Shown: positions 1 to 10,076, numbered from the stretch's first letter. The stretch is 64,000 nt of DNA from Rhizobium giardinii bv. giardinii H152 (GCF_000379605.1 NZ_KB902682.1:1-64000); one strand, 5' to 3'. The notes: generated from the letters alone by a model not told the origin. Made by a program: numbers and translations.

Positions 1-401
1 TGGAAGATCTTGTCCTTGCCGATCGAGAAGCGCGAGGTGCCGTCCGGCATCAGGCCCTGGCCTTGAGTGGCGCGGATCGAGGTGCACAGGTTGGTCTTGC
101 GCGACAGGCACGAGTAGCATTCGCGGCATTCCGGCGTGTAGAGCGGAATGACATGGTCGCCCTTCTTCAGCGACGTGACGCCCGGTCCGACATCGACGAC
201 GATGCCGGCGCCCTCATGGCCGAGGATCGCCGGAAACAGGCCTTCCGGATCGGCACCCGACAGCGTGAACTCGTCGGTGTGGCAGATGCCGGTCGCCTTG
301 ACCTCGACCAGCACTTCGCCGGCGCGCGGGCCATCCAGCTGAACGGTCATGATTTCCAATGGCTTGCCGGCCTGAACGGCAACAGCGGCGCGTACGTCCA
401 T
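1..401 (-). CDS. frmA: S-(hydroxymethyl)glutathione dehydrogenase / class III alcohol dehydrogenase (5' part only)
   Basis: This is the N-terminal 133 residues of a zinc-dependent class III alcohol dehydrogenase, the cytoplasmic enzyme that oxidises S-hydroxymethylglutathione in formaldehyde detoxification. The sequence shows the first catalytic zinc ligand Cys40 in GICHTDE, His62 in GHEGAG, and the four-cysteine structural zinc cluster at Cys92, Cys95, Cys98 and Cys106. All sit at the family's usual spacing. The gene reads leftwards from an ATG at 399-401 and runs off the window, so the cofactor domain (family length about 370 residues) is not visible. Family assignment is firm; the exact substrate is inferred from class III resemblance. 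Confidence 0.9.
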   Translation of the reverse strand, partial: MDVRAAVAVQAGKPLEIMTVQLDGPRAGEVLVEVKATGICHTDEFTLSGADPEGLFPAILGHEGAGIVVDVGPGVTSLKKGDHVIPLYTPECRECYSCLSRKTNLCTSIRATQGQGLMPDGTSRFSIGKDKIF

Positions 402-744
402 TTAGAATGTCCTTTCGATAGCCTGCCTCGACAGAGCAGTGATTATGTTCGATGTCGGAGAGAACAGGGATTGAATTCGGAGTACGCCAACCAAACCCAG
501 CGAGCGCCACGTGATCGAGATCACAATCGTAAAATTGTCCCCCTCCCGGGGGACACGGCAACGACTTCAAAACCCTCCAGCCGCATCGGTCTTCGTTAAC
601 ATACCAGAACGCATCTGCATACGAAAAAGTATCCGAGATTCACAGAATGATCGCCGATCGCGTCACCGGCATGACCCCTTTCTCTAGGGCCGCGGCTTCA
701 TCGAGGTTTGGCCGATCATGAGATGCTTGAGGTCCCCTCAACAG
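402..744. other. intergenic upstream of frmA; contains one GC-rich inverted repeat
   Basis: No convincing gene is seen between the frmA start and the terminator of the next operon. A perfect 7-bp inverted repeat with a 4-base loop (GTCCCCC at 537-543, GGGGGAC at 548-554) lies about 140 bases before the frmA start. It has no T-tract in either direction, so it is more likely an operator or mRNA leader structure than a terminator. Its role is unknown. Confidence 0.4.
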
Positions 745-776
745 AAAAGGCGCCGTCGCGATAACACGACGGCGCC
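745..776 (-). terminator. intrinsic terminator of the YceI operon
   Basis: Read leftwards, a perfect 10-bp GC-rich stem (776-767 with 758-749) closes an 8-base loop and is followed directly by a run of T (748-745). It starts 31 bases after the YceI stop codon, which places it as the operon's rho-independent terminator. Confidence 0.9.
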
Positions 777-806
777 CTTCTCGGGAGGCGACCCGATGGT
801 CTTGCA

Positions 807-1391
807 TTATCCCTGGTGTTCGCTGCCTTCCACCTGGATCACGAGGTCGACCTCGTCACCGATCATACCGTGCGCGGCCTTCATCCCGAAATCACTGCGT
901 TTGACTTTGGTAGTCGCGCTGAAACCGACAACGTGGTTCTTAGTCCAAGGGTTCTGGCCTTCCTTGTTGAACGTGACGTCCAAGGTCGTGGATTTCGTGA
1001 CCCCCGCTATTGTCAGGTCTCCGACGATCTGTCCGGTGTTGTCGGCCGTCTTTTTGAATTCCTTACCGACAAAGGTGATTTCCGGAAATTCGGTGGCATT
1101 GAACCAGTCCGCACCCTGGATGTCGTCGTCACGCTGCTTGTTGTTCGTGGAAATTGAAGCGACGATGACCTTGACATCCAGGCTGCTGGTATCCGGCTTG
1201 GAAGCATCGAAATCGAAGGTGCCAGAGAACTGTTGCGCGACACCGATCACCTTCGAGAAACCCAGGTGGTCGATGTAGAACGCAATGCCCGAATGGACCG
1301 GATCGATGTCGAATTTCGCGGCCCAGGCGGGCGACACCGCGCCGGATAGGGCCGTCATCGAAAGTAGCATTGCTGCAAGTCGGTATTTCAT
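807..1391 (-). CDS. YceI-family periplasmic protein
   Basis: A secreted lipocalin-like protein of 194 residues. YceI proteins are periplasmic beta-barrels that bind isoprenoid-type lipids in characterised members; their physiological role is unsettled. The sequence begins with a signal peptide (residues 1-24, positively charged MKYR, hydrophobic core, cleavage after AWA). The mature part opens with the family hallmark of a His-Ser-Gly segment (FDIDPVHSGIAF) and ends with FGMKAAHGMIGDEVDL. Of two close ATGs (1397 and 1391), 1391 has the better distance from AGGAGGAGG. The membrane-protein gene upstream ends 19 bases before it, so the two form an operon, closed by the terminator at 745-776. Confidence 0.9.
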   Translation of the reverse strand: MKYRLAAMLLSMTALSGAVSPAWAAKFDIDPVHSGIAFYIDHLGFSKVIGVAQQFSGTFDFDASKPDTSSLDVKVIVASISTNNKQRDDDIQGADWFNATEFPEITFVGKEFKKTADNTGQIVGDLTIAGVTKSTTLDVTFNKEGQNPWTKNHVVGFSATTKVKRSDFGMKAAHGMIGDEVDLVIQVEGSEHQG

Positions 1392-1410
1392 TCTCATTCT
1401 CCTCCTCCTG

Positions 1411-2265
1411 TTAAATTGGAAAGCTCGATCCATAGTAGATGTATGCGACGGCAAGGGCTGCAGCAGCCGGCAGTGCAGCCAAGGCGACGTGGGTGAAAAG
1501 GCGCGGAAATGGCCGAGACAGCCCGCACGTCCGGCAGACAGGCGCCGAGAATGCCGGCAGCACGAGGCAGAGTGCGAGAACCGCAAGTGCGATGAGATCG
1601 GCTTTGCGCGTGATCAGCACGACGGTATCGGCAATGGCGATCAGGCCACCCAAAGCACCGATCGACGAGGCGCCTCCAAAACGGAAGGCAGGCTTCAAGG
1701 AGTGGACGACCAGGATTCCAAAACATCCAGCCGCAAACATCAGGCAGAGCTGAAACGAGGAAGACGAGGCGCCGAGAAGGGCGATTGGTGCAAAGCCGAG
1801 CGCAATTACGGCAATGACGCCACCGCGCTTCACGTCGCCCTCCGTGCCCGTGGCCCCGCGCAGGAAGACCAACCCCATGACCGCCATTCCGGCGACCGCG
1901 GCGAGCGCCACCTCCCAGGAGGCTATCCCCAATCGCGGCGCACCGACATAGAATGCGGCGGCGACCGGCTGCAGCAATGCGAGAAGGCGCACCGCGCGTG
2001 GGGCCGCTATCTCGGCGGCAAAGCCAATCGCCGTTCCGACAGCGATCACGTAGAACGCCTTGTTGACTGCACCGACAGGCGGAAATGGCGGCACCTTGTT
2101 GTAGGTGAGCCAATACGCTGCCAGCAGTGCTGCGGGCATCAGGAGGTCGGTAAGCCGCGCCAGACCGCGCCAACGCATCAGGCTCGACGCAAAAAAGCCG
2201 ACGAGCGCCATGGCGAGCAGGGACGCGACCAGCGCCTCCTGCGGGGAGTTGCCAAATCCAAGCAT
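1411..2265 (-). CDS. polytopic membrane protein of unknown function
   Basis: A 284-residue, Ala/Leu-rich integral membrane protein with roughly eight to nine hydrophobic segments spread over its whole length. I do not recognise a named family and see no catalytic motif; a CRTCG pair of cysteines lies near residue 245, in the loop before the last helix. It is the first gene of a two-gene operon with the YceI protein. A possible TetR operator lies about 180 bases upstream (2448-2475), so it may belong to the regulon of the TetR regulator next door. In other bacteria YceI is often paired with a membrane redox protein, but no haem-ligand histidines are visible here. Confidence 0.7.
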   Translation of the reverse strand: MLGFGNSPQEALVASLLAMALVGFFASSLMRWRGLARLTDLLMPAALLAAYWLTYNKVPPFPPVGAVNKAFYVIAVGTAIGFAAEIAAPRAVRLLALLQPVAAAFYVGAPRLGIASWEVALAAVAGMAVMGLVFLRGATGTEGDVKRGGVIAVIALGFAPIALLGASSSSFQLCLMFAAGCFGILVVHSLKPAFRFGGASSIGALGGLIAIADTVVLITRKADLIALAVLALCLVLPAFSAPVCRTCGLSRPFPRLFTHVALAALPAAAALAVAYIYYGSSFPI

Positions 2266-2633
2266 GCAATGATTTCCGAACTGAGAATGTATGACGGCGA
2301 GCCGCCGACGTGCATGACCTGCGCTACCAGGCTGAACCTTGCCCTCGGGTTCGGTCGCTCCGACAGGTCCTTATCGTTATGATTTTGTCCATGGTCCCCC
2401 CCATAATCCGCTGCTCCTCAACAGCGATCGCCGCTTGCGACCTAAATACTATTAGGTTTTCAAATACCAAATAGTTTCTGGATGAAAGCTAGTCTTTGAA
2501 ATTGATGATGTCAAGCGGGTTTGCGGAAAGACCGTCGTCTTTCGCATGCACAGCAAACTTCCAGGCCGCAGTGAATAATAGCCATGCTCAGCGCGCGCTG
2601 GCGTTGCGCGCGCATCTCTGTGGTGGATGATGA
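2266..2633. other. intergenic between membrane-protein operon and TetR gene
   Basis: No gene was identified. The segment carries the upstream region of the leftward membrane-protein/YceI operon and the 3' flank of the TetR gene. Its notable content is the AT-rich palindrome at 2448-2475, listed separately. Confidence 0.5.
2448..2475. promoter_or_regulatory. candidate TetR operator, copy 1
   Basis: A 28-bp imperfect palindrome: ACTATTAGGT and ACCAAATAGT are inverted copies (9 of 10 positions) around an 8-base centre. A related sequence, identical at 20 of 27 positions, lies at 3730-3756 in the divergent promoter region on the other side of the TetR gene. Operators of this size and symmetry are typical of TetR-family repressors. 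Assignment to the adjacent TetR protein is inference. Confidence 0.6.
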
Positions 2634-3251
2634 TTAAGCGGTGGCGCGCGTGGCGGGCGCCGCCGCGCGTGAGGACCGGTACATTTCCCGCAGCACGACC
2701 CGGATCATATCCCCGGATGCCCCGTCCTTGAGGAAGCTCGAAATACCGCCATAGGTAAGTTCGAGAACGATACCGCCGATGTAGAAGGGGGTCGCCGGCG
2801 GCTGCAGAACAAGATCCAGCTTGTCGATGAGTATCTTGCCCACGCCTTCCCATTGATCCCGGAACAACTTGACATGCCGGTCTCCAAGCGTGTGGTCATG
2901 CTGGGCCATCCGAAGAAGCTCTATCGCCAACATACCCCATCGACGATCGTCGCCGCGGTCGTTCGCCCACGCCGCCAAGACATCGATCAGTCCCATGGGG
3001 TCATCGTGTTTTCCGAGAAGCTCGGTCAGCTGAACGACGTCGCCACCCGCGTTGCCAGCAAGGAGTTGCAGGAAGATATCTTCCTTATTGGCAAAATTCG
3101 AGTAGAAGGCGCCCTTCGAGTAGCCTGCCTCTTCCGCAATCCGCTCGATGGACGCCCCGGCATAGCCGTAGCGTGCCATGACTTCGTAAGCGGACGCCAA
3201 AAGCTTTTCCTTTGTGCGAGCCTGACTTTGCTCACGTGTCAGTCGTGCCAT
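2634..3251 (-). CDS. TetR/AcrR-family transcriptional repressor
   Basis: A one-component DNA-binding regulator of 205 residues. The N-terminal HTH is clear at residues 9-55: an arginine-rich helix, then YGYAGASIERIAEEAGYSKGAFYSNFANKEDIF, which is the standard TetR recognition-helix pattern. The C-terminal part (residues 60-200) is the usual variable ligand-binding and dimerisation domain, so the inducer cannot be read from it. ATG 3251 is preferred over a TTG six bases earlier. The gene lies between the membrane/YceI operon and the DoxX/dehydrogenase pair, and matching palindromes occur upstream of both, suggesting that it controls both flanks. Confidence 0.9.
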   Translation of the reverse strand: MARLTREQSQARTKEKLLASAYEVMARYGYAGASIERIAEEAGYSKGAFYSNFANKEDIFLQLLAGNAGGDVVQLTELLGKHDDPMGLIDVLAAWANDRGDDRRWGMLAIELLRMAQHDHTLGDRHVKLFRDQWEGVGKILIDKLDLVLQPPATPFYIGGIVLELTYGGISSFLKDGASGDMIRVVLREMYRSSRAAAPATRATA

Positions 3252-3308
3252 CAACAAAATCCATTCCGTGGGTATCCAGACACCGAGGCGTACCTCAAAA
3301 TGAGGTGA

Positions 3309-3659
3309 TCACACAAGAGCCGTTAGCAGACAAATGATCGCCCAGAATATCGGATATTCGGGTCCCATCTTCTGCCAGCGCCAGTTCATGCCGTTGATCT
3401 TCACAACTGCGTAGCCCGCGCCAAGCAGCACCAAGGCACCGAAAAGGGCCGCGAGCCGGGGGTATATCGAGAAAATCAGACCCACCGCTGCGCAGACCTC
3501 CGCAACGATGGCGACCCCCACGAACAGCTTTCCGGGCCTGAGACCCGCCGCCTCGAATGTTCCTCCGGCTCTCTCGTAGTGCGATGCCTTGCCGATGAGA
3601 TGGGGAATAAACCAGGCGCCGCAAAGAATGCGCAGCCAATCAATCAACGCGAAGTCCAT
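3309..3659 (-). CDS. DoxX-like small membrane protein
   Basis: A 116-residue inner-membrane protein with four hydrophobic helices and DoxX-type features: an N-terminal WLRILCGAWFIPHLIGKASHYERA segment, a glycine-rich second helix and a C-terminal WRWQKMGPEYPIFW motif. DoxX/DoxD-like proteins are quinone- or thiosulfate-associated membrane subunits, but most members are uncharacterised. The start at 3659 has a strong ribosome site (AAGGAGGAG). It is transcribed divergently from the dehydrogenase at 3801, and the shared 140-bp gap holds a candidate TetR operator. Confidence 0.75.
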   Translation of the reverse strand: MDFALIDWLRILCGAWFIPHLIGKASHYERAGGTFEAAGLRPGKLFVGVAIVAEVCAAVGLIFSIYPRLAALFGALVLLGAGYAVVKINGMNWRWQKMGPEYPIFWAIICLLTALV

Positions 3660-3701
3660 GTCTCCTCCTTGACCCGCTCCTTGGCGCGTCCGCGAGGATA
3701 G

Positions 3702-3756
3702 TTGACAATCCCCGCTTGCTTTTTCAGATACTAAACGGTATTCACAATCCAAATAG
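3702..3756 (+). promoter_or_regulatory. promoter for the dehydrogenase overlapped by candidate TetR operator, copy 2
   Basis: A TTGACA box at 3702-3707 is followed after 19 bases by GATACT (3727-3732). The 27-bp sequence at 3730-3756 matches the palindrome at 2448-2474 at 20 positions (shared blocks ACTA, GGT, TTC, CCAAATAG). It overlaps the -10 region, as a repressor site would. The promoter boxes are modest matches; the repeat itself is directly visible. Confidence 0.55.
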
Positions 3757-3800
3757 GATGTCAATACGACGCGATCTCTGAGTTTGGGAGGGTAATGCTT

Positions 3801-4907
3801 ATGGAAATGATGCGTGCTGCGCGCCTGCATGCCGTTGGTCAGCCAATGAGGATTGAGGAGGTCGAGCGGCCGAAGGCAAGCGGAAGCGACGTCGTCGTCC
3901 GCGTGAAAGCCTGCGGAATGGTCCCGAACCTGGCAAATGTCCTGGCCAACTGGGAAACCTGGTACCCCCAGATGCCGCTTCCGCCACGCCCGGCAATTCA
4001 TGGCCTCGATCCGAGCGGGATCGTCCACGAGGTCGGTCCTCAGGTCGTTAACCTCAAGCCGGGCGACCGGGTGTATGTGAACCCCGGTCGATTCTGCGGC
4101 GCTTGCCACCATTGTTCGTCGGGAAAGCCGCAGGCTTGCGAACATTGGACGCTTGGCGGTTACTTCGGCTACAACCGGAAAAGCCTGGAGATGTTCGCCC
4201 GCTATCCTTACGGCGGTTTCGGCGAATTCATGCTCGCCCCGCAGGCGCAGGCCATCAAGATCCCGGATAACATGAGTTTCGTCGAAGGCTCCCGCCTGGG
4301 TTATCTCGGCACCTCCTATGCTGCCCTCAAGAAATGCGGGCCGCTGATGGGCAAGACCCTGGTGATCAACGGCGCAACCGGCACGCTGGGGCTGGGGGCC
4401 ACGCTTTTTGCGTTGGCGATGGGCATCGCGAAAATCTACGCCGTCGCCAGGGGCGAAAAACTGCTTGAGCGGTTGAAGGCGATCGCTCCCGACCGGATCG
4501 TCACTTTCTCGAATGTCAACGGATCGTCGGGAAGCTTCGTGAAAGAGCAGACCAACGGAAGCGGCGCCGACCTCATGCTCGATACGCTCGGTGCGAAAGC
4601 CCCTCTCGATTCCATGCTGGACGCCATGGGCGGGGTCAAACGGGGCGGTCGTATCGTCAACATCGGCGGCACGTCCGGAGCTTTGCCTGTCGACGTCAAG
4701 TGGTGGATGGACGAGCAGATGGAACTGATCGGCTCCGTCTGGTTCACCGCCGCCGAAGGCATGGAAATCGCCGCCATGGTCGAGGCTGGCATCATCGACA
4801 TGTCGGTCATGTCTCCGATGGTGTGGCCGTTGGAGAAGATCAACGATGCGATCTCAGGCGTGGGCAAGGACGAGGGCGGGTTCACCTACTACGCCGTCGA
4901 ACTGTAG
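3801..4907 (+). CDS. medium-chain dehydrogenase/reductase, zinc-type, atypical catalytic site
   Basis: An NAD(P)-dependent alcohol dehydrogenase-like enzyme of 368 residues with a GroES-like N-terminal fold and a Rossmann domain (INGATGTLGLGA near residue 195). The structural zinc lobe is intact (FCGACHHC...ACEH). The positions that normally supply the catalytic zinc ligands are changed: the expected Cys-His pair reads CGMVPN, and the GHE motif reads IHGLDPSG. Catalysis may therefore be zinc-independent or altered. ATG 3801 is preferred to 3795 because GGGAGG sits at proper distance from it. The gene is divergent from DoxX and followed after 5 bases by a DUF3861 gene, so probably an operon. 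The substrate is unknown. Confidence 0.8.
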   Translation: MEMMRAARLHAVGQPMRIEEVERPKASGSDVVVRVKACGMVPNLANVLANWETWYPQMPLPPRPAIHGLDPSGIVHEVGPQVVNLKPGDRVYVNPGRFCGACHHCSSGKPQACEHWTLGGYFGYNRKSLEMFARYPYGGFGEFMLAPQAQAIKIPDNMSFVEGSRLGYLGTSYAALKKCGPLMGKTLVINGATGTLGLGATLFALAMGIAKIYAVARGEKLLERLKAIAPDRIVTFSNVNGSSGSFVKEQTNGSGADLMLDTLGAKAPLDSMLDAMGGVKRGGRIVNIGGTSGALPVDVKWWMDEQMELIGSVWFTAAEGMEIAAMVEAGIIDMSVMSPMVWPLEKINDAISGVGKDEGGFTYYAVEL

Positions 4908-4912
4908 CGCCA

Positions 4913-5188
4913 ATGGCTCACACTTACCGGGTCACGGTCGAACGGCTGGAGGGCGATGTCCCTTCGGCTGTCGACGAAGCTCTCGTTTTCCAAACCACTA
5001 ATCACGACGACCTGTTCAAGATCCTGTCGGCAGTACGCCAAAGGCGACTGCTGCCTGACGATGACGCGGCGGAGTTTATTATCGGATTGAAGCTGTTCGC
5101 AGAGGTTCTCATCAAGCACCGATCCCATACGCCTTTCAAGGAACTGTTTCCGCATATCGGCAGCTTCATGAAGTCTCTGAAAGGCTGA
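4913..5188 (+). CDS. DUF3861 domain protein
   Basis: A 91-residue cytoplasmic protein matching the small DUF3861 family: the start YRVTVERLEGD, the NHDDLFKIL core, the central FIIGLKLFAEVLIKHR helix and the C-terminal F...LFPHIGSFMKSLKG are typical. The function of the family is not known. It begins 5 bases after the dehydrogenase stop, indicating co-transcription and possibly translational coupling. Confidence 0.8.
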   Translation: MAHTYRVTVERLEGDVPSAVDEALVFQTTNHDDLFKILSAVRQRRLLPDDDAAEFIIGLKLFAEVLIKHRSHTPFKELFPHIGSFMKSLKG

Positions 5189-5580
5189 AGCTGCTTCCGC
5201 GCAATCCAGGACGATGACACGAGGACAATTTCGCTCGAACGGTGGTATGAGGAACTCCGCGCCTCGAACGACGACCTGTCCAGCCGCCTTCAGCACGCTC
5301 AAGAATGTGGCGACACGTGGCGGCAATCTAATCGATCTCGATGAGGAGGCCCGCCACGAACTGCGGATCAGAAGGAAACCAAACGTTCCAAACGATTCCT
5401 CGTGCATTAAGGGCCTGCAGGATCACGTCAGGCGCCGATGGACCAACACAACCTCTCGCGCCTCTCTGACGTAGGCTACGTCGACGATCTATCCGGGTTG
5501 CCGTGAAAGTAGGAGAGCGTTCCACGAGCCTCTCCAACGCACAGTAGAAATCGACCATGAGGCGCTCCCGCACCGTCGAA
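5189..5580. other. intergenic between DUF3861 gene and glgP; possible degraded coding remnant
   Basis: No intact gene is supported. On the minus strand, 5558-5328 is an open frame of 76 codons. Its QALNARGI and DPQFVAGLL segments faintly resemble FixJ-type receiver domains, but the pattern is too weak to call and no phosphoacceptor motif survives. This may be old debris downstream of glgP. Confidence 0.3.
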
Positions 5581-8091
5581 TCAAGGCACGGGACAGGGTT
5601 TGGCGGTCCAGATTTCGGCCGCGTATTCGGCGATCGTGCGATCGCTTGAGAACCTTCCCGAGTTCGCGACATTGAGTAGCGCCTTCCGGGTCCACGCTTG
5701 ACGATCGACATAGAGAGACTGCAGCCGCTGATCCGCCTCCAGATACGAGGTGAGGTCCGCCAAGTGCCTGAAGACGTCGCCGCTCGTCAAAAGGACATTG
5801 CGGAGCGCATCGCCGACATCGGGATCATAACGGCAAAAATGCCCGGACAGGATCAGATCCAGCACCGCGCGGGTTTCGGGTTCGTTGTCGTAGTGCCAGC
5901 GCGGACTGTACCAGCCGCGGCTCCCCGCGACCTCGTCCGCCGTCAGCCCGAACAGGAAGAAGTTCTCCTCGCCTGCCGCCTCGGCCATTTCAATCGTCGC
6001 TCCGTCGCGGGTCCCGATCGTCAGCGCACCGTTCATCATGAACTTCATGTTGCTGGTGCCACTCGCTTCGTACCCTGCCGTCGAAATCTGGTTGGAGACG
6101 TCGCTGGCGGGGATGAGACGCTCCGCCAACGATACGCTGTAGTCCGGCAGGAAGACGACCTTGAGACGCCCGCGCACCATCGGGTCGGCGTCTATCGTGG
6201 CGGCGAGATTGTTGAGGAATTTGATTATCAGCTTCGCCACGTGGTAGGCTGGCGCCGCCTTGCCCGAGAAGAAGAAGGTGCGCGGCACCATATCGAGGCC
6301 TGGATTTTCACGGATGCGATTGTAGAGTGCGACGATCCTCAGCGCGTTCAGCAATTGCCGTTTGTATTCATGGATGCGTTTGACCTGGCTGTCGAAGACG
6401 GCCTCGGGATCGACATCGATCCCCGCACTTGAGTTCAGCCATTTGGCAAAGCGCTGCTTCGCCATTCGCTTGGCCTCACCGACCGCATCGACAAATCCGC
6501 TATCGTCCACGAGCGGCTTCATCTTTTCGAGTTCGGCGAGGTTGGTGATCCATCCATCGCCGATGCCGTCGCTTATGCAGCGGGCAAGGTCCGGATTGGA
6601 CAGGAGCAGCCAACGCCGGGGCGTCACGCCGTTCGTCTTGTTGTTGAACCGTCCGGGGAATATCTCCGCAAGGTCCTTCACAGTCGTTTCGCGCAGCAGC
6701 CGCGAGTGGATCTCGGCTACCCCGTTGGTGCTGTGCGAGCCGACAATGGCCAGATTGGCCATGCGAACCAGACAATCGCCGCCCCGCTCGATCAGGCTCG
6801 CCCGCTCGACGCGGCCCTGATCCTCGGGAAAACGGGCCAGAACCTCGTCCCTGAGACGTCGATCGATCTCCAGAATGATTTCGGAGTGGCGCGGCAGCAT
6901 CAATTCGAACCACCGCAGCGGCCATTTCTCCAGCGCCTCGGGCAGAAGGGTGTGGTTGGTGTAGGCGAGACAACGCCTGGTGAGATCCCACGCATCATCC
7001 CAACCCAAATCCGCGTCGTCGAGCAAGATACGCATCAGTTCCGCAACTGCGAGGCTGGGATGCGTGTCGTTGAGCTGGATGGCCACCTTGCCGGGCAGGA
7101 AATGCCAATCGGAGTCATTCGAGCAAAACCGCCGGACGAGGTCGGCGAGCGAACATGCGACGAGGAAATATTCCTGAACGAACCGCAGCCCCTGTCCCAT
7201 GCTCGTCGTATCGTCGGGGTAAAGGACCCGCGTGACGGTCTCGGCCGTCAGCCTCTGTGCCAGCGCGCTGACGAACTCACCGGCGCTGAAGGCCTGGAAG
7301 TCGAAGCTTTCCGGCGTTGCCGCGGCCCAAAGCCGCAGCGTGTTTATGGTCCTGCCGCCATAACCTATAATCGGCCGGTCGTAGGGTATGCCGAGCAGAC
7401 GGGACGGCATCCCGGCAGCCACCCGCAAATTCCCGCCGCGAACTTCGAAGGAGCAGCCGAGTTTGATTTCGACCGCCTCCTGCGGCCGGGCGACCTCCCC
7501 GGGATCCGGCCGGCGCAACCAGTTATCGGGCTGCTCGCGTTGCCAGCCGTCAACGATCGTCTGCTTGAATATCCCGTACTCGTAGCGCAGCCCGTAGCCC
7601 ATTGCCGGCAATTGCATCGTCGCCATCGAGTCCAGTAAGCAGGCCGCGAGCCGGCCAAGGCCCCCATTGCCCAAACCTGCGTCGGGCTCTTCGACGAGGA
7701 TGGCCAATTCGTCTATATGCTCCTGATCGAAAAGCCGCCTGGCTAGTGGACCGAGACCGAGATTGGCGATGTTGTTGCTGAGAGATCGCCCGATCAGGAA
7801 CTCCATAGACAGATAGTAAATCCGCTTGGGGTTCTCTCTGTGATAGGTCTGTTCGGTGTGTTGCCAGCGCTGCGACAGCACATCTCTGACCGATCGAGCG
7901 ATCGCCTCGTATCGCTCGCGGTTTCCCGCATCTTCGGGGGCGATGACGTTGTCGAAGAGCAGATGACGCTCGTAAAGCCCGTCGTGGCTTCCCCTGAACT
8001 GGATCGGACCGCAGCGATAGTGTGTGGGTAGTACATGAGATTCAGGAGACATGGAAGTTTGCGGCGGGACTGCTGCCTTTTCGCTGCTCAT
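5581..8091 (-). CDS. glgP: glycogen/maltodextrin phosphorylase
   Basis: A cytoplasmic PLP-dependent enzyme that phosphorolyses alpha-1,4-glucans to glucose 1-phosphate. At 836 residues it has the usual bacterial length. Motifs in order: the N-terminal YYLSMEFLIGR segment near residue 92, the glycine-rich GLGNGGLGRLAACLLDS near 140, NDTHP near 342, KTNGVTPRRW near 487, VKRIHEYKRQLLN near 570, and the PLP-lysine segment EASGTSNMKFMMNG followed by TIGTRDGATIEM near 665-690. No other glycogen gene is adjacent. The lactate dehydrogenase gene is divergent across a 0.5-kb gap, suggesting a carbohydrate-use context without proving one. Start at ATG 8091. Confidence 0.97.
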   Translation of the reverse strand: MSSEKAAVPPQTSMSPESHVLPTHYRCGPIQFRGSHDGLYERHLLFDNVIAPEDAGNRERYEAIARSVRDVLSQRWQHTEQTYHRENPKRIYYLSMEFLIGRSLSNNIANLGLGPLARRLFDQEHIDELAILVEEPDAGLGNGGLGRLAACLLDSMATMQLPAMGYGLRYEYGIFKQTIVDGWQREQPDNWLRRPDPGEVARPQEAVEIKLGCSFEVRGGNLRVAAGMPSRLLGIPYDRPIIGYGGRTINTLRLWAAATPESFDFQAFSAGEFVSALAQRLTAETVTRVLYPDDTTSMGQGLRFVQEYFLVACSLADLVRRFCSNDSDWHFLPGKVAIQLNDTHPSLAVAELMRILLDDADLGWDDAWDLTRRCLAYTNHTLLPEALEKWPLRWFELMLPRHSEIILEIDRRLRDEVLARFPEDQGRVERASLIERGGDCLVRMANLAIVGSHSTNGVAEIHSRLLRETTVKDLAEIFPGRFNNKTNGVTPRRWLLLSNPDLARCISDGIGDGWITNLAELEKMKPLVDDSGFVDAVGEAKRMAKQRFAKWLNSSAGIDVDPEAVFDSQVKRIHEYKRQLLNALRIVALYNRIRENPGLDMVPRTFFFSGKAAPAYHVAKLIIKFLNNLAATIDADPMVRGRLKVVFLPDYSVSLAERLIPASDVSNQISTAGYEASGTSNMKFMMNGALTIGTRDGATIEMAEAAGEENFFLFGLTADEVAGSRGWYSPRWHYDNEPETRAVLDLILSGHFCRYDPDVGDALRNVLLTSGDVFRHLADLTSYLEADQRLQSLYVDRQAWTRKALLNVANSGRFSSDRTIAEYAAEIWTAKPCPVP

Positions 8092-9520
<1,429 letters not shown>

Positions 9521-9671
9521 AATCGAAGGATGGGCCGGACGGACTGGTCGTCCATTTCTCGGAACAGGCTCAAAAATCGCAATGTGTCACGGGCCGCACT
9601 GGAGGAAAGTACCAAGGCGATCGACGCACCGCGGTTATGCGGCCCATATACACCCAGACATGACATCGCCT

Positions 9672-10076
9672 CTAAAGATTCTTCTGCGACGGGGCCGATT
9701 CGCGCCCAGTCGGACACTCCGGATCTTCGTGGAGCGAAGGGATCGTGGCGCTGGTCGCGCCGCGTAGGCGATCTCGCTTTTCGGCGGGGCCCGAAAGCAC
9801 CCGCAGCCAAGGCGGCAGGTGGAAGACGCTCATGAGCAAGTACATCGGCACCATGCCGTTGAGCGGAAAGGTATCCCGTATGGAGGAGCAGATCATATCT
9901 GCTTCTCCGTTCACGGACGTGAGAAGCGCCATGACAGCGAACGTTGGAGAGGCGGCGAGGGAGAGCCAATGGGTTGCACGGGCACCGGCTGCTTTGCCGC
10001 CTGAGGCAGCCGCAAAGCAGCTGCCTGCAGAGGGCATCCCTTCCGGTCGGTTGGACAGGGAGGACATAGCAGTCAT
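9672..10076 (-). CDS. small membrane protein linked to DUF899 gene
   Basis: A 134-residue protein with two hydrophobic helices (HWLSLAASPTFAVMALLTSV and GMVPMYLLMSVFHLPPWLRVL) separated by a cysteine-containing loop (ADMICSS). The pattern is that of a small conserved hypothetical protein commonly found beside DUF899 genes. Its start overlaps the DUF899 stop by four bases (ATGA at 10073-10076), so translation is probably coupled. No function is known. The last 30 residues are charged and less typical, so the true C-terminus may have been extended by a frameshift. Confidence 0.65.
   Translation of the reverse strand: MTAMSSLSNRPEGMPSAGSCFAAASGGKAAGARATHWLSLAASPTFAVMALLTSVNGEADMICSSIRDTFPLNGMVPMYLLMSVFHLPPWLRVLSGPAEKRDRLRGATSATIPSLHEDPECPTGRESAPSQKNL

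Noticed and set aside
537-554. Inverted repeat GTCCCCC/GGGGGAC as a terminator
   Set aside because: No T-tract on either side and it lies upstream, not downstream, of the nearest gene.
1285-2382. 365-codon plus-strand frame across the YceI/membrane-protein operon
   Set aside because: Extremely charged, low-complexity product; the opposite strand has a signal-peptide protein and a clear membrane protein with ribosome sites.
5328-5558. Possible receiver-domain remnant downstream of glgP
   Set aside because: Only two short segments resemble FixJ-type receivers and no phosphoacceptor site is present; kept only as a comment on the gap.
5698-7638. Long open frames on the plus strand opposite glgP (244 and 310 codons)
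   Set aside because: They are antisense to a complete, motif-rich phosphorylase and have no protein-like character; GC-rich third positions create such frames.
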